Source: Polymyxa betae (Eukaryota; Endomyxa; Phytomyxea; Plasmodiophorida; Plasmodiophoridae). From it: a DNA stretch of 27,473 nucleotides. Positions 1-8,514 of the stretch are shown here, piece by piece; position 1 is the stretch's first letter; each line of letters starts with the position of its first letter. The translations under genes were made by a program, and so were the position numbers. The stretch covers positions 1-27,473 of the forward strand of contig RBZT01000859.1 of assembly GCA_003693705.1 (NCBI GenBank), written 5' to 3'. The notes beneath the pieces are model-generated. The model had not been told where the DNA came from. It worked only from the letters and a program-made list of their open reading frames with translations, and ran no database searches.

Positions 1-444
1 CTGGTCGCACGCGAACCAACTCGATCGCACGACAAGTTGAGTGTTTGGTGGAGAGGACCTTACCGCGTTGTGGGGTTTATCTCTGATAAAATCTACATGG
101 TTGAGGATTTGATCGATGGGACTCGGCTGGAAGTCCATGTTACACGTCTTAAGTTGTATTCTGACAGTTCTTTGGATGTCAGTTCTGTTCTCGTTGAAGC
201 GATACTTCATCAGAAAGGAGCATATGAAATCGATCGTATTGTCGATGTTCGTTGGAATGAGTTTGAATCTCGTTTCGAGATTCATGTCGAATGGCGAGGA
301 TTCGACAAGGAAGAGTCTACGTGGGAACCGCTATCTGTTATCTACGCGGACGCACCTCAAGTTGTTCTTGCGTTCTTCTCTGAACGTAAAGATGCTGTTA
401 GCCGCAAGGCATTTGCCTCTCTTCACGCGGAAGGGGGAATGTAG
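1..444 (+). CDS. Ty3/gypsy polyprotein C-terminus with chromodomain (5' truncated by window)
   Basis: The frame is open from base 1 to the TAG at 442-444, so the protein begins outside the window. The first part reads KLSVWWRGPYRVV followed by VEDLIDGTRLEVHVTRLK, the usual tail of a Ty3/gypsy integrase. A chromodomain follows: YEIDRIVDVRW, then an EVHVEWRGF-like strand (here FEIHVEWRGFDKEESTWEPL). Chromodomains at this place direct integration in chromoviruses by binding histone marks. The frame carries no stop or shift, so this copy is young compared with the one near 5.9 kb. A polypurine tract and an LTR-like segment follow at 701-901. The family assignment is firm; whether the upstream element is intact cannot be seen. 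Confidence 0.85.
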   Translation: MVAREPTRSHDKLSVWWRGPYRVVGFISDKIYMVEDLIDGTRLEVHVTRLKLYSDSSLDVSSVLVEAILHQKGAYEIDRIVDVRWNEFESRFEIHVEWRGFDKEESTWEPLSVIYADAPQVVLAFFSERKDAVSRKAFASLHAEGGM

Positions 445-700
445 AGTTTTTATGAAATCTCTTTCTTATTTTTTGCTGTTACTATCTTTATTTTTTCTTG
501 GGTCGACCAACAGTACCGTACTAAATAAAATGACTTCTGCTTTTACATATCTAGCTAGTGTGAGCCCATTATCCACCGTGGGAGAGATCATGGGAACCGG
601 CCCGAGGACTCGCTGACAATTCTCCTGCCCTGCGTCAAGCCATCACCAACTTCCATGCTCGATACCCACACAAACCCGGGCCTCTACTGAGAGCGAATTC

Positions 701-715
701 TAAAGGAGGGGGTAA
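701..715 (+). other. Polypurine tract of the Ty3 element
   Basis: A purine run (AAAGGAGGGGG) lies directly before a TG dinucleotide that opens the LTR-like segment. This is the position of the plus-strand primer of LTR retrotransposons. Confidence 0.6.
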
Positions 716-901
716 TGTTACGTAGTGCAAAGTTCACGGACTTATTGATCCAACATAAACACGTTTTCCACGGCCAGATCGCCAGATCTGTTTCGTGAGT
801 GTACCAATCACGTCCCTAGTCTCTTGTCTTCTCGTCGTCAGCTCCTGCTAACCCTGTTCCCCTGATTCCATTGCTATAGCTACCTGTTTCTGTCTTTAAC
901 A
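716..901 (+). mobile_element. Putative 3' LTR of the Ty3 element (about 186 bp)
   Basis: The segment starts TGTTACG just after the polypurine tract and ends TTTAACA, so it is bounded by TGTTA and its inverted copy TAACA, the form expected of an LTR. About 270 bp of 3' untranslated sequence separates it from the polyprotein stop. The matching 5' LTR lies outside the window, so the right edge rests only on the terminal inverted repeat. Confidence 0.55.
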
Positions 902-1441
902 GTTATGGCTATCCAAGCCGACAACGCCGGAATCATGAAGTCAATGCCGTACTTGGGCAAATTCGTACAAAGAGGCCTGTTCTTGACAAGATCATCAGCA
1001 ATGGCGATCCGCTATGGAATGAGAATATCAATCCTTGATCCGTAACCAAACTTGAACTTTGTGCAAACTTCCCGCTGGAAGAAAACCAAAGTGGGTTTAT
1101 AAAGCCAAACTCGATGATGTTGGAAATTTCGAACGTACCTTATACAGCTTGACAGGTGGCCCATGGGTTCAGCCAATGTCTTGGCGTTGGTTGACTGTGA
1201 CGCAGTGGTGGCGGAACCCGCTTCTCGCGCAGATTCGCGCTCCGACTCGATCATCTCCAACTCGTCTTCAGACAGATCGTCTCCTTTGCTGTAGGCATCT
1301 TACATCGTCCGTCGTTGTCTGTCATCAACCCCTCCTTTTCGTCTCCTTTGCGTGTTGGCATCATATCGCGGCCGTCCTCGTCGGTACTTGTCCTTTGTTA
1401 TCCTCTATGCTAACCCGTCCATTAGTATATCGTCGCCTGCC
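902..1441 (+). pseudogene. Coding relic next to the LTR, unknown family
   Basis: Right after the LTR a plus frame reads as ordinary protein (TKRPVLDKIISNGDPLWNEN at about 970-1030) but meets a TGA and continues protein-like for about 35 codons before another TGA near 1153. No family is recognised. It looks like an old exon beside which the retrotransposon inserted. From about 1200 to 1440 I see no convincing gene. Confidence 0.3.
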
Positions 1442-1990
1442 ATGGCTGCACCCTGGTTACCGGCTCTGTAGAAACTGCGCCTGGACTTCACAGCAACTAA
1501 CTGACCAAAAAGTACAATAACAGCTCCACAGCTGTTAGTCCAGGGCCTACTTAAGCAGTACTCCACACGGCCGAAGACGATGAGCTCCGCCGTCTAGCGG
1601 CCAAGTGGCATCGTAAGTGGCCGAAGGTAGTGTTCGACTTGCAGGCCGCCTTTCCTGAAAGAAGGGAATACAACCGAAATTGTGCGCGACTGAGATTCGG
1701 TTATCTTCAAGAAAAGGATGTTGAAGTGGTTACCCTTCAGAATTCGAACGAAGGTACTATTTTTAACTAGCTTTTCTAATCCTAACATTTTAAAAATCTC
1801 ATTATTTTACCCAAGTTTCTTTCTTAGTATTATATTTATCAAACTTATAATTTTCAGTAGCAGATGCGGATGCGGTCTCTACTCATCCTAAACGCCACAA
1901 ACCCGCAGTTAAACCTCAACTTTGTCTTATTGTAAAGATATTTGACTATAAAACTTTAGCGAGTTTGAAGAACTGGTCAACGCTCATAAT
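1442..1990 (+). pseudogene. Myb/SANT-like gene start, split by a MITE
   Basis: ATG at 1442 opens a frame that runs into the MITE at 1465. Removing the MITE and one copy of its 4-bp target duplication gives MAAPWLPAEDDELRRLAAKW followed by HRKWPKVVFDLQAAFPERR. The spacing of the Trp residues, the acidic pair and the FPERR turn fit a Myb/SANT helix-turn-helix domain (W..EDD.LRRL....KWPK...FPER). An intron with good borders (about 1754-1857, GTACTA to TTTTCAG) follows. Beyond it the frame becomes unclear: the best protein-like reading, EFEELVNAHNG, ends at an in-frame TAA near 1990. The Myb call rests on motif spacing only. Confidence 0.45.
1465..1567 (+). mobile_element. 103-bp MITE, copy 1, with CGGC target duplication
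   Basis: This stretch is identical to 2785-2887 except at two bases. It starts TCTGTAGAAACTGC and ends GCAGTACTCCACA, an imperfect inverted pair. Inner arms CCTGGACTTCACAGC and GCTGTTAGTCCAGG are also complementary, so the element folds into an imperfect hairpin. It is flanked by CGGC at 1461-1464 and 1568-1571, a perfect 4-bp target-site duplication. It carries no gene. It interrupts the Myb-like reading frame. Confidence 0.85.
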
Positions 1991-1999
1991 GGGTAAGTC

Positions 2000-2358
2000 G
2001 AATCTAAACCTAACTTCATTCTGGGCGAGGACAACGCAACATCTGAAAAAGTAAAAGCAATCCTGTCTCAGCTGTCGACCGAGACATTGCCTAAAGACAA
2101 TAGCATGAAAGTTATCGTGGCGTCTATAACTGGAAGCCCAACCAGTAAGCAACAATGGATTGACCTCTAAGAGGACCTTGAACCTGAGGCGACTGACCCT
2201 CAGCTGGTCCTTGATCCTGAACTCTTTATACCGCTTGATGATGGCAAAGAAGTACCGTTCTCTTTCAATTTCGACGATGGCAACTGTGTCATTGGCGAAC
2301 TTTTCGACGAATATGTTCTGCGTCAATCCCCACTAGCGTTCCTATTCACATCAATTGA
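2000..2358 (+). pseudogene. Middle exon of the MITE-bearing gene, with an in-frame TAA
   Basis: One plus frame reads through FILGEDNATSEKVKAIL, then SITGSPTSKQQWIDL, a TAA at about 2168, and on through EDLEPEATDPQLVLDPELF to SPLAFLFTSIE. It ends at a clean donor (GTACAC at 2359). Protein-like sequence on both sides of the TAA suggests a premature stop. An intron with a weak acceptor cannot be excluded. No domain is recognised. Confidence 0.4.
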
Positions 2359-2408
2359 GTACACAGCCATTATTTGTCTCCCATTGATACTCCCTAAACC
2401 CTATGCAG

Positions 2409-3125
2409 AGATGAGGTCATTCTGTCAGATGATTACGGACAGAAATTCCGGTGTCATCCAATGTTAGTTCTTGAATTCTTGTTTTGACCCGAGCTGACAA
2501 TTCTTTGCAGTAATCGGTTTCTTACCCTGATCGACAATGCAGGGTCGTGTCCTCTTCCCGATGCAGACCTGGAGCTCCTGACGGCTAAGTTTCTAACCGA
2601 AGGTGTCGTCGTTTTACGGGGTCTGATATCCGCCGAGGCTGTTGACAATCTTCACAACGTTCTCAGACAAAGTGCCGATATGCGTATAAGGTAACTTGAC
2701 TATCGTTTTTTTATTCCTGTTGACATTTGGAGAGCAGGGAACGTGCAGTTCCAGTACAAGCAGCTCTCTAATCTGTCAGAGGATTCTGTAGAAACTGCGC
2801 CTGGACTTCACAGCAACTAACTGACCAAAAGGTACAATAGCAGCTCCACAGCTGTTAGTCCAGGGCCTACTTAAGCAGTACTCCACAGGATGTGGTTTCT
2901 TGTGTGTACGAGTGCTACAAAAACTTCCTTCAGCCGATAGTCGAATCGGCTTTTCCGGGGTTTCAATTCACTCTAGAGGATACTGTAGACGATATGTATA
3001 AGCCGATCTCCTCGCCTGCTCAAGCGAGTTTCACATTTAATCATAGTCATTTCAAGTTTGCATTGACTGAAATTGATTCATCGCTCAGTTACCTCGTGCC
3101 GACTCTCTTTTCCGGGAGCATGTAG
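2409..3125 (+). CDS. 3' exons of the MITE-bearing gene, unknown function
   Basis: Exons at 2409-2462, 2511-2683, 2738-2787 and 2889-3125 join in consistent phases through introns 2359-2408 (50 nt), 2463-2510 (48 nt) and 2684-2737 (54 nt), all GT-AG. The product includes DADLELLTAKFLTEGVVVLR, a GLISAEAVDNLH segment, then VVSCVYECYKNFLQPIVESA and a tail ending LFSGSM. The first part faintly recalls the N-terminal helix of phytanoyl-CoA/2OG oxygenases, but no iron ligands were identified, so I do not name it. The last junction uses the second MITE as an intron (2788-2888). A second frame just downstream (SLFREHVGVLITLNSG) is also protein-like, so the true 3' end is uncertain. The gene as a whole may be dead because of the upstream stops. 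Confidence 0.45.
2785..2887 (+). mobile_element. 103-bp MITE, copy 2, with GGAT target duplication; possible introner
   Basis: Nearly identical to 1465-1567 (differences at the bases matching 1511 and 1520). Flanking GGAT at 2781-2784 and 2888-2891 is a perfect 4-bp target duplication. Inside the left end is a GTAGAAAC donor (2788). The terminal CCACA plus the G of the duplicated target makes an AG acceptor (2887-2888). Splicing 2788-2888 (101 nt) leaves six added bases, two codons, and keeps the frame SED...VVSCVYECY. A branch-like ACTAACTGAC lies inside. Confidence 0.85.
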
Positions 3126-3463
3126 GCGTTCTCATCACTCTGAATTCCGGCTTCCCTTCCACCATGTTCCTCCCGGCCCCAGTGAAAAAAAGCTTCCACA
3201 AGAGGCCGCTCTCATTCTACAGCTGCTGGGATTGCCTTGCACACAAAATGTGCACAGTTTTAACCTGCATTCGAAAATGTTTACGATAAAAGCGAAGAGA
3301 TGCGGTTGATTTTGCTTGTCTCTGCACAGCCTCTTGGATAACGAACCAGAAAATCCAATCCATTCCCACAGGGTTGTCGGACCCATCTTTGATTTTCAAG
3401 AAAAGAGGGGATATGGAGCTTTAAGAACTTGTAGCGCTGAGTCAAATGGAACATTTTTACTTA
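3126..3463 (+). other. Gap between the MITE-bearing gene and the WGNPF gene
   Basis: Open frames exist on both strands here, including a protein-like plus frame at about 3100-3280, but none has a clear start or intron set. It is probably 3' coding or untranslated remains of the plus-strand gene. Confidence 0.3.
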
Positions 3464-5659
3464 TTAAATCCTCTGGTGAGCATTTACTGCATATAGAGCA
3501 GGACACTGTCCAGTATGTCCAGGACAGAAATTCTGTTTGAATTGATAATGATCTATATAATCCCCGAATATATGAGAGAGATAATTGACATCATTATTAC
3601 AATGATGTTCAAGACAGTATAATATTGGATTTACANNATAATCCCCGAATATATGAGAGAGATAATTGACATCATTATTACAATGATGTTCAAGACAGTA
3701 TAATATTGGATGAAGAGAATCTTCGCGATATTCACTCAGATCAGGTGATGATCTCAGTTTCCGCTCCTTCATGTGATTATTCATTAGCTGAAGACACTTC
3801 AACGTGAGCTTCTGTGATATATTCAGAAAATACCAAATAAACTTGAACACAGTAATACCGTCTCAAATCCTTTCATAGACCATCTCAGTAGACAATGACC
3901 ACGGCGTTTTCTATCACAAACTAATTGCGATTTGATGTTGTATCTCTCATTGTCACTGACAATGAGAGTCTCAAATCCGCACTGTTTACTCTTGCAACTG
4001 TATCTAGAACAAAGCTCCCGAAAACGACTATGCGCAAACGGGTTTCCCCATCGAGATTGAAAAATCCGAAGATCGTTCTTACAGCAGATTCGAAGACATG
4101 AAAGTACTGCGCAACATATTCGCTGTACCCAATCACGACAGCCTTCACGTTCCAAAATAAATTTCGGGTCGGTAAACTTGGCCCGAAATAGTCGTAGACA
4201 TAAACTGGCCACCAATATCAACTTCTGTAACGTGGTCTTTGAAGTTGAGATTTCCGAGGTTTCGGTCAATATGATGTGATCATCGAGAACTTTGATAATA
4301 ATGGGGTTTCTTGCACGTTTTGTTTTGCCTGTTGGTCTGATCAAAATATATGTATCAGTAAGAAACGCGTACTCGTCATCATCAGGCCGCATTTTCTGAA
4401 TGAGAGTTTCAGTGTGAGATTTTCAATCCAATATGAATAAATCTGACCAGAAGAGCACACAGAGTAGTGTAGTCTGTGATGCTCTCGACATCAAAATCAA
4501 ATAATTTCAGAAATTCCGACAGAGAGGTAAAAACAGGCAGATTGAGTCGCTTTGGTGGTAAGCAAAATTTCATCCGTTTAAAGCGCGGGTTGTCGACAGG
4601 AGGGCCGATAGAGATGGAAGAACCATCTCGGAACAGATTCATCAACTGATCAGCAGCTGACAGTTTCGATCGGCATTCATCTCCGGAACATTCTTTTTGG
4701 AGTGTCCGATGATTGAAGGGGTTCCCCCAGAGGGTCTGAAATCTCCGGAGACCTTTCTGACAGCATCCCATGACACATCGGAGTACAGGACGAAACACAT
4801 TATACATCCAATTCCGCATTTTCCAATCAGCCTTCCTCCAAGACCATTCATATTCTCGGGAGGTCCAGACCAATTTCCGATACAAATTCGCAATCAGAAT
4901 CAGTTTTTGTAATGTGCTCGAAACAAAACGGATTCGTTTGATTTCGCTCACATCCAGATCATGTCCTTTCACATTGATAACTAATTGACAGTTGAGCTTG
5001 GAGTATTGAACAGTATCATCGGACTCTGAAGACAGAGAATGAAGTTCTTCGTCATTCGGCTCTTTGATCGAATCTACAGTCAATATACAGCCGTACAGAA
5101 AAGGCATCTCAAAAATCCACCAGAAACTTGCAGAGACTGTGATAGTCATTGATATCAATCACATCATGATTGAAGGAATACAGAAGGTCGGTTGTCGATG
5201 ATGTCTCGTCAGTACGAGGACGTTTCCGGGAGATAATTTCAGCTGGTTCATTATTCTGATAATGAAAAGATCAGATACTTTTAAGACATGAGAAAACGTT
5301 ACATTGATAGATTCCTGAATGGGAGCCAAAGCTGGAACATTATCTGTAGGATGTATTAAAGATGTTGGTGTTGATAACATTTCAATATCAGGTAAAGAAG
5401 ATGTAACTTCATTCGGACATAGAAATCCTACTCCTGTGTCTGTGAGTTCGGGAGAATAGACATTGACATTAAGATCGGGAAGATAGACAGTAACATGATC
5501 GTTTTCCAGAGAGTGCGTAACATTACTCGACTCTAGATTGAATGCCGCGAAGCACTCAGATTGTATCAGGAAGGGAATCGCTGGACCTACCATTTCCAGG
5601 CAAAAAACACTCTGATCGTCAGATTTCGGCGTCATGAAACGTTTGCGTGATGTTCGCAT
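3464..5659 (-). CDS. Duplicated WGNPF-domain protein, unknown family
   Basis: ATG at 5659, stop at 3464. Exons (minus): 5659-5303, 5255-4448, 4395-3859, 3811-3464; introns 5256-5302 (47 nt), 4396-4447 (52 nt) and 3812-3858 (47 nt) all have GT-AG ends and phase 0. An N-terminal region of about 120 residues is followed by a short basic KRPR patch and two copies of one domain: each starts DVIDINDYHSLCKFL or DVESITDYTTLCALL, then has TLQKLILIANLYRKL or TLQKLILVASLCLRL, a Cys-rich helix (LRCVMGCCQKGLRRFQ or LSCLRICCKNDLRIFQ) and WGNPF.H. I know no such family. The frame is broken once near 5110-5116: either an extra base in a run of five A, or an unrecognised intron starting at GTGG at the place homologous to the intron between the repeats. 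A two-base N gap with duplicated ends lies in the last exon; collapsing the duplicate keeps the frame. Confidence 0.6.
3557..3711. other. Assembly gap (NN) flanked by identical 74-bp ends
   Basis: Bases 3557-3630 and 3638-3711 are identical, separated by five bases and two N at 3636-3637. This looks like two contig ends that overlap but were not merged. It doubles 27 codons of the WGNPF gene's last exon and is unlikely to be a genuine tandem repeat. Confidence 0.8.
3944..3968. repeat. 12-bp perfect inverted repeat with one-base centre
   Basis: CTCTCATTGTCA and its exact complement TGACAATGAGAG flank a single C. An outer GATTTGA/TCAAATC pair (about 3930-3975) extends the symmetry to nearly 46 bp. 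It lies inside the third exon of the WGNPF gene. Confidence 0.7.
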
Positions 5660-5886
5660 AGAACAATTCTGCGCGCAGTTTTTCCTGATTCATATCCTGG
5701 ATTAATTTGAAGAGGTTGGATTGGATTGTTTTTTGACAAAAGTAATCGATTATTATTCAGTATGATGTGGCGGTGGTTTCTCCTAATCACATGGCTTGAA
5801 GGACACATATGCCGGAGCTCCTTCTACTCAGCTGCGGAGCAGAATTTATTTAATCCGTTTTGTACAGAATGATAACATTAAATAAG
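5660..5886. other. Upstream region of the WGNPF gene
   Basis: AT-rich stretch without a gene. It should hold the promoter of the minus-strand gene and the left part of the decayed Ty3 copy; no specific promoter motif was identified. Confidence 0.3.
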
Positions 5887-6225
5887 TACATTTTTGAAGT
5901 CGAAAATATTGTCGATGGTTCAAAACGGATTGTAAATGGGGACAAAATTAGATCTTATGCTGAACAGAAATATAACTGAAGAAACCAAGGACCAGTTTAC
6001 TTATGATAATGCGAGCTATGATGTTGGAGAATTCCGAGACTGCCGTTTCATTTCTGATACTCAGCAGATTGAATTCTTGGTAGATTGAAAGGGTTTCACT
6101 CAAACAGAAAGTAGCTGGGAACTGTTAGAGAGTCTTTGGATTGATGCTCCTTATTTGGTGCAATTTTATCATAAAGATTTGAAAAATCATGCCTTAGCAG
6201 ATATGCTGAAGAGCTTAAGAAGTGG
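5887..6225 (+). pseudogene. Degenerate Ty3/gypsy chromodomain copy
   Basis: The plus strand reads YIFEVENIVDGSKRIVNGD, then shifts frame near 5980 and continues EETKDQFTYDNASYDVGEF, QQIEFLVD*KGFTQTESSW, and WIDAPYLVQFYHKDL. This is the same integrase-tail plus chromodomain layout as at the window start, from a clearly different element. The conserved Trp of the DWKGF strand has become TGA at 6086-6088, and there is at least one frameshift. Confidence 0.7.
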
Positions 6226-7684
6226 ATTCTGGATTGAGCTGCATGGTTTTTCCATTCTATCGCCCGATGGTTTGTTAATGCCGCAACATAAATTTCCCAG
6301 GATACTCATTTATCCTCAAAACCAGCTTCGTTGATCGGAGACTCTTTCGAGTTCCGTGCTAACCTCCGACTCTAAGTTTGGACGAGTCTTTACCATGCTC
6401 ATCTTCGGGCAGATCTCGAGCGATACTCGTGGATCTCAAAACATTATCGGAAAACATGGCATGCCTCTATTCAATCTCATAACTTGTGGTATCAGTAATC
6501 TTGTCAATTCCATGACCAACAACTAAGCGCTCCATCCTTGATGTTGCGAAACCCAATCTACATGTTTGGATGCGAAATCATCATTCACAAGGAAGTTTCA
6601 AAAGCCTGCGGGAGCAATGATCAAGCAGCAGATTCCAATGCTGGCGAAAGTTCTTGCCAGGGATGTAATTATTAACCAAGCTGATATTTTTTTGGCGATG
6701 ATGTAACGTTTTCTTTGCTGTTGCTATGACAGAAAAATAGCATGATCGCCAATTAAGTGCCTGGTAATGAATAGCGCAAACCAGGTTTTGTTCGACACCT
6801 ATCCGGAACCGCTGCGAACGTTTTTCAATGCCGCTGACGAAAAAATGGATCTGAAGCCAAAGGTCCCGGCAACACCGATTATGTCTGGTGGAAAGAGGCG
6901 AAAGTTGGAAATTTCAACATACCCTCAAATGTCGTAAAAGACAGCCTGTTTAGCAGCACTCAGGACTACAATGGTCTTACGACGACTTAAGATGGTTTAC
7001 AAATGCACCATGTGATGCATTACGTTGGTATCCGGGCACAAAAATTACACAAGAGATTTCTAAGATTGTACCGAGATTTTGCTCAGGATTCGAAGCCCCA
7101 GCCGTCTCTGCGCAAGACACTTTGCCAATCAAACAAATTCGAAACCAGGCTACGATCTTGAGGATGACGGCCAGCGCCATTTCAAATCATATGTCCAGCT
7201 GGTGTACAAGTTTATAGGGTCGAATTACAATCTCCTGCTATTACCCATTTGAATACGATCAAGCAGTGGTACGGTGGAGTGATCACAGTCGGTCGCATTC
7301 CTCAAGCATCGGAGCAGCTACCTAGCGGAGTTCAAGGTGTCTAAGATTCAGTGCCCTTTTTGAATACTAATTTGCACAAATATCTTTTCGGCACGATGTC
7401 TTTACCATTCCAGCCCTCTATGTTCTACGTTCCGCACGTTGCTAATGAATCGGAAGGCGATCCTTAATACCCTCTGAACGAAATTCCAGTTCAACCATAC
7501 CCTTATTCCAATCGCAAGGGTAAAATTTGGACCGAAGATGAAAACCTGGAAGAACTTGCTCAACGCCTTGGGTCTCAACGTCTCCGACTATCGGATCTGA
7601 AGCTCGATGGATGGATCGCCGAGCTTAAAGTTGCAATGGATCAACAATTGGAGCGCCAATCCGCGAAGGAGAATATCTAGCCAC
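6226..7684 (+). other. Decayed sequence between retroelement pieces
   Basis: No intact gene is visible. Short protein-like stretches in shifting plus frames occur: FDTYPEPLRTFFNAADEKM near 6790, TDYVWWKEAKVGNFNIPSN near 6880, LHKRFLRLYRDFAQDSKPQP near 7050, and an ATG at 7396 starting MSLPFQPSMFYVPHV, with a TAA after 23 codons, then GKIWTEDENLEELAQRLGS. The last has a SANT-like look but is too weak to name. These may be gag or host remains into which the copia element inserted. Confidence 0.35.
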
Positions 7685-8170
7685 GAAGCGTCAATTTTAT
7701 GACGCAGCAAGGAATTCGGTGGAAGCGTTCCGTACCAAGATCCCCGGAGCAAAACGTACGGCTGGGCGGAGCGAATGAACAGGACGTTGAGTGAAATGGC
7801 GCGGTATCTGCTGATGGACGTATCCAAAGACTATTGGGAGTACGCCGTACGAATGTCAGCATTTATAAGAAACCGCACACCATGCAAGGCAAACCAACCA
7901 GTCTAACAAGACACCATACGAAATCATGTTCGGCAAGAATGTGCCGCTGCCAACATTAGCGAGTTTCAGAGCTCGGGAGGAGGTTCAAGTACCAGATGAA
8001 CGAAGATATAATTTGGACCTCAAGCACGGACTTGCATATTCTTAGGCTATGCAGGCGGAGTCAAGCCCGGCATCTTTGAGGACGTGGAGACTCGAAAGAA
8101 CTTCATTTCAAGAGACGGACAGGTGACAGGGACAGAACAGCTCAAGTTTGAAGATTTAATTTGTGGGAAA
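7685..8170 (+). pseudogene. Ty1/copia integrase relic
   Basis: Pieces of a copia integrase core appear in order in the plus strand across several frames: QFYDAARN, YGWAERMNRTLSEMARYLLM, DYWEYAVRMSAFIRNRTPC, NKTPYEIMFGKNVPLPTL, and CIFLGYAGGVKPGIFEDVE followed by FISRDGQV. The GWAERMNRTL...AR block and the NRTP...TPYE...FGK and IFLGY blocks are diagnostic of Ty1/copia. At least three frameshifts and several stops show the copy is dead. The reverse transcriptase that should follow is absent. Confidence 0.75.
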
Positions 8171-8514
8171 TCCGAACGAACAGACATCACCGTCCTAATC
8201 GGCTTTTTTGTTCAGATCAGCTGAAGCGTTCCCGACCTAAATAGAATTGTAGAATCAAAATTACGAGCTATAATCCCAGCTGCAATTCTTCTCGTTAGGA
8301 TCAGATAAGATGGTAAGTTGATCGATGCATGACCGACTTCGAATATCAACAGACTCTACGAGCTTCAAAAATCAAGCCGCTCTTGTTTCTAAAACAGATG
8401 TTTTAAGTAAAAAAGGGAAAATAACTTAAGCGAAGCCTGATGTTTTTCATCGATTTGTTTATCTAGTTTGGGTATGGGCCCAATCCGAAGCAATTTTTCA
8501 ATAAAATTGAACAA
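8171..8514. other. Spacer between the transposon island and the gene-dense core
   Basis: About 340 bases without an open frame of note on either strand. No RNA gene or repeat was recognised. It includes the 3' flank of the E2 gene. Confidence 0.3.

Noticed and set aside
3557-3711. Genuine 74-bp tandem repeat in the WGNPF protein
   Set aside because: The copies are exactly identical and separated by N, which is the pattern of an unmerged assembly overlap.
6086-6088. TGA in place of a conserved Trp, hinting at TGA reassigned to Trp
   Set aside because: Intact genes in the same window, such as the dephospho-CoA kinase and the PC-esterase, end at TGA. The chromodomain copy is a decayed element with other lesions.
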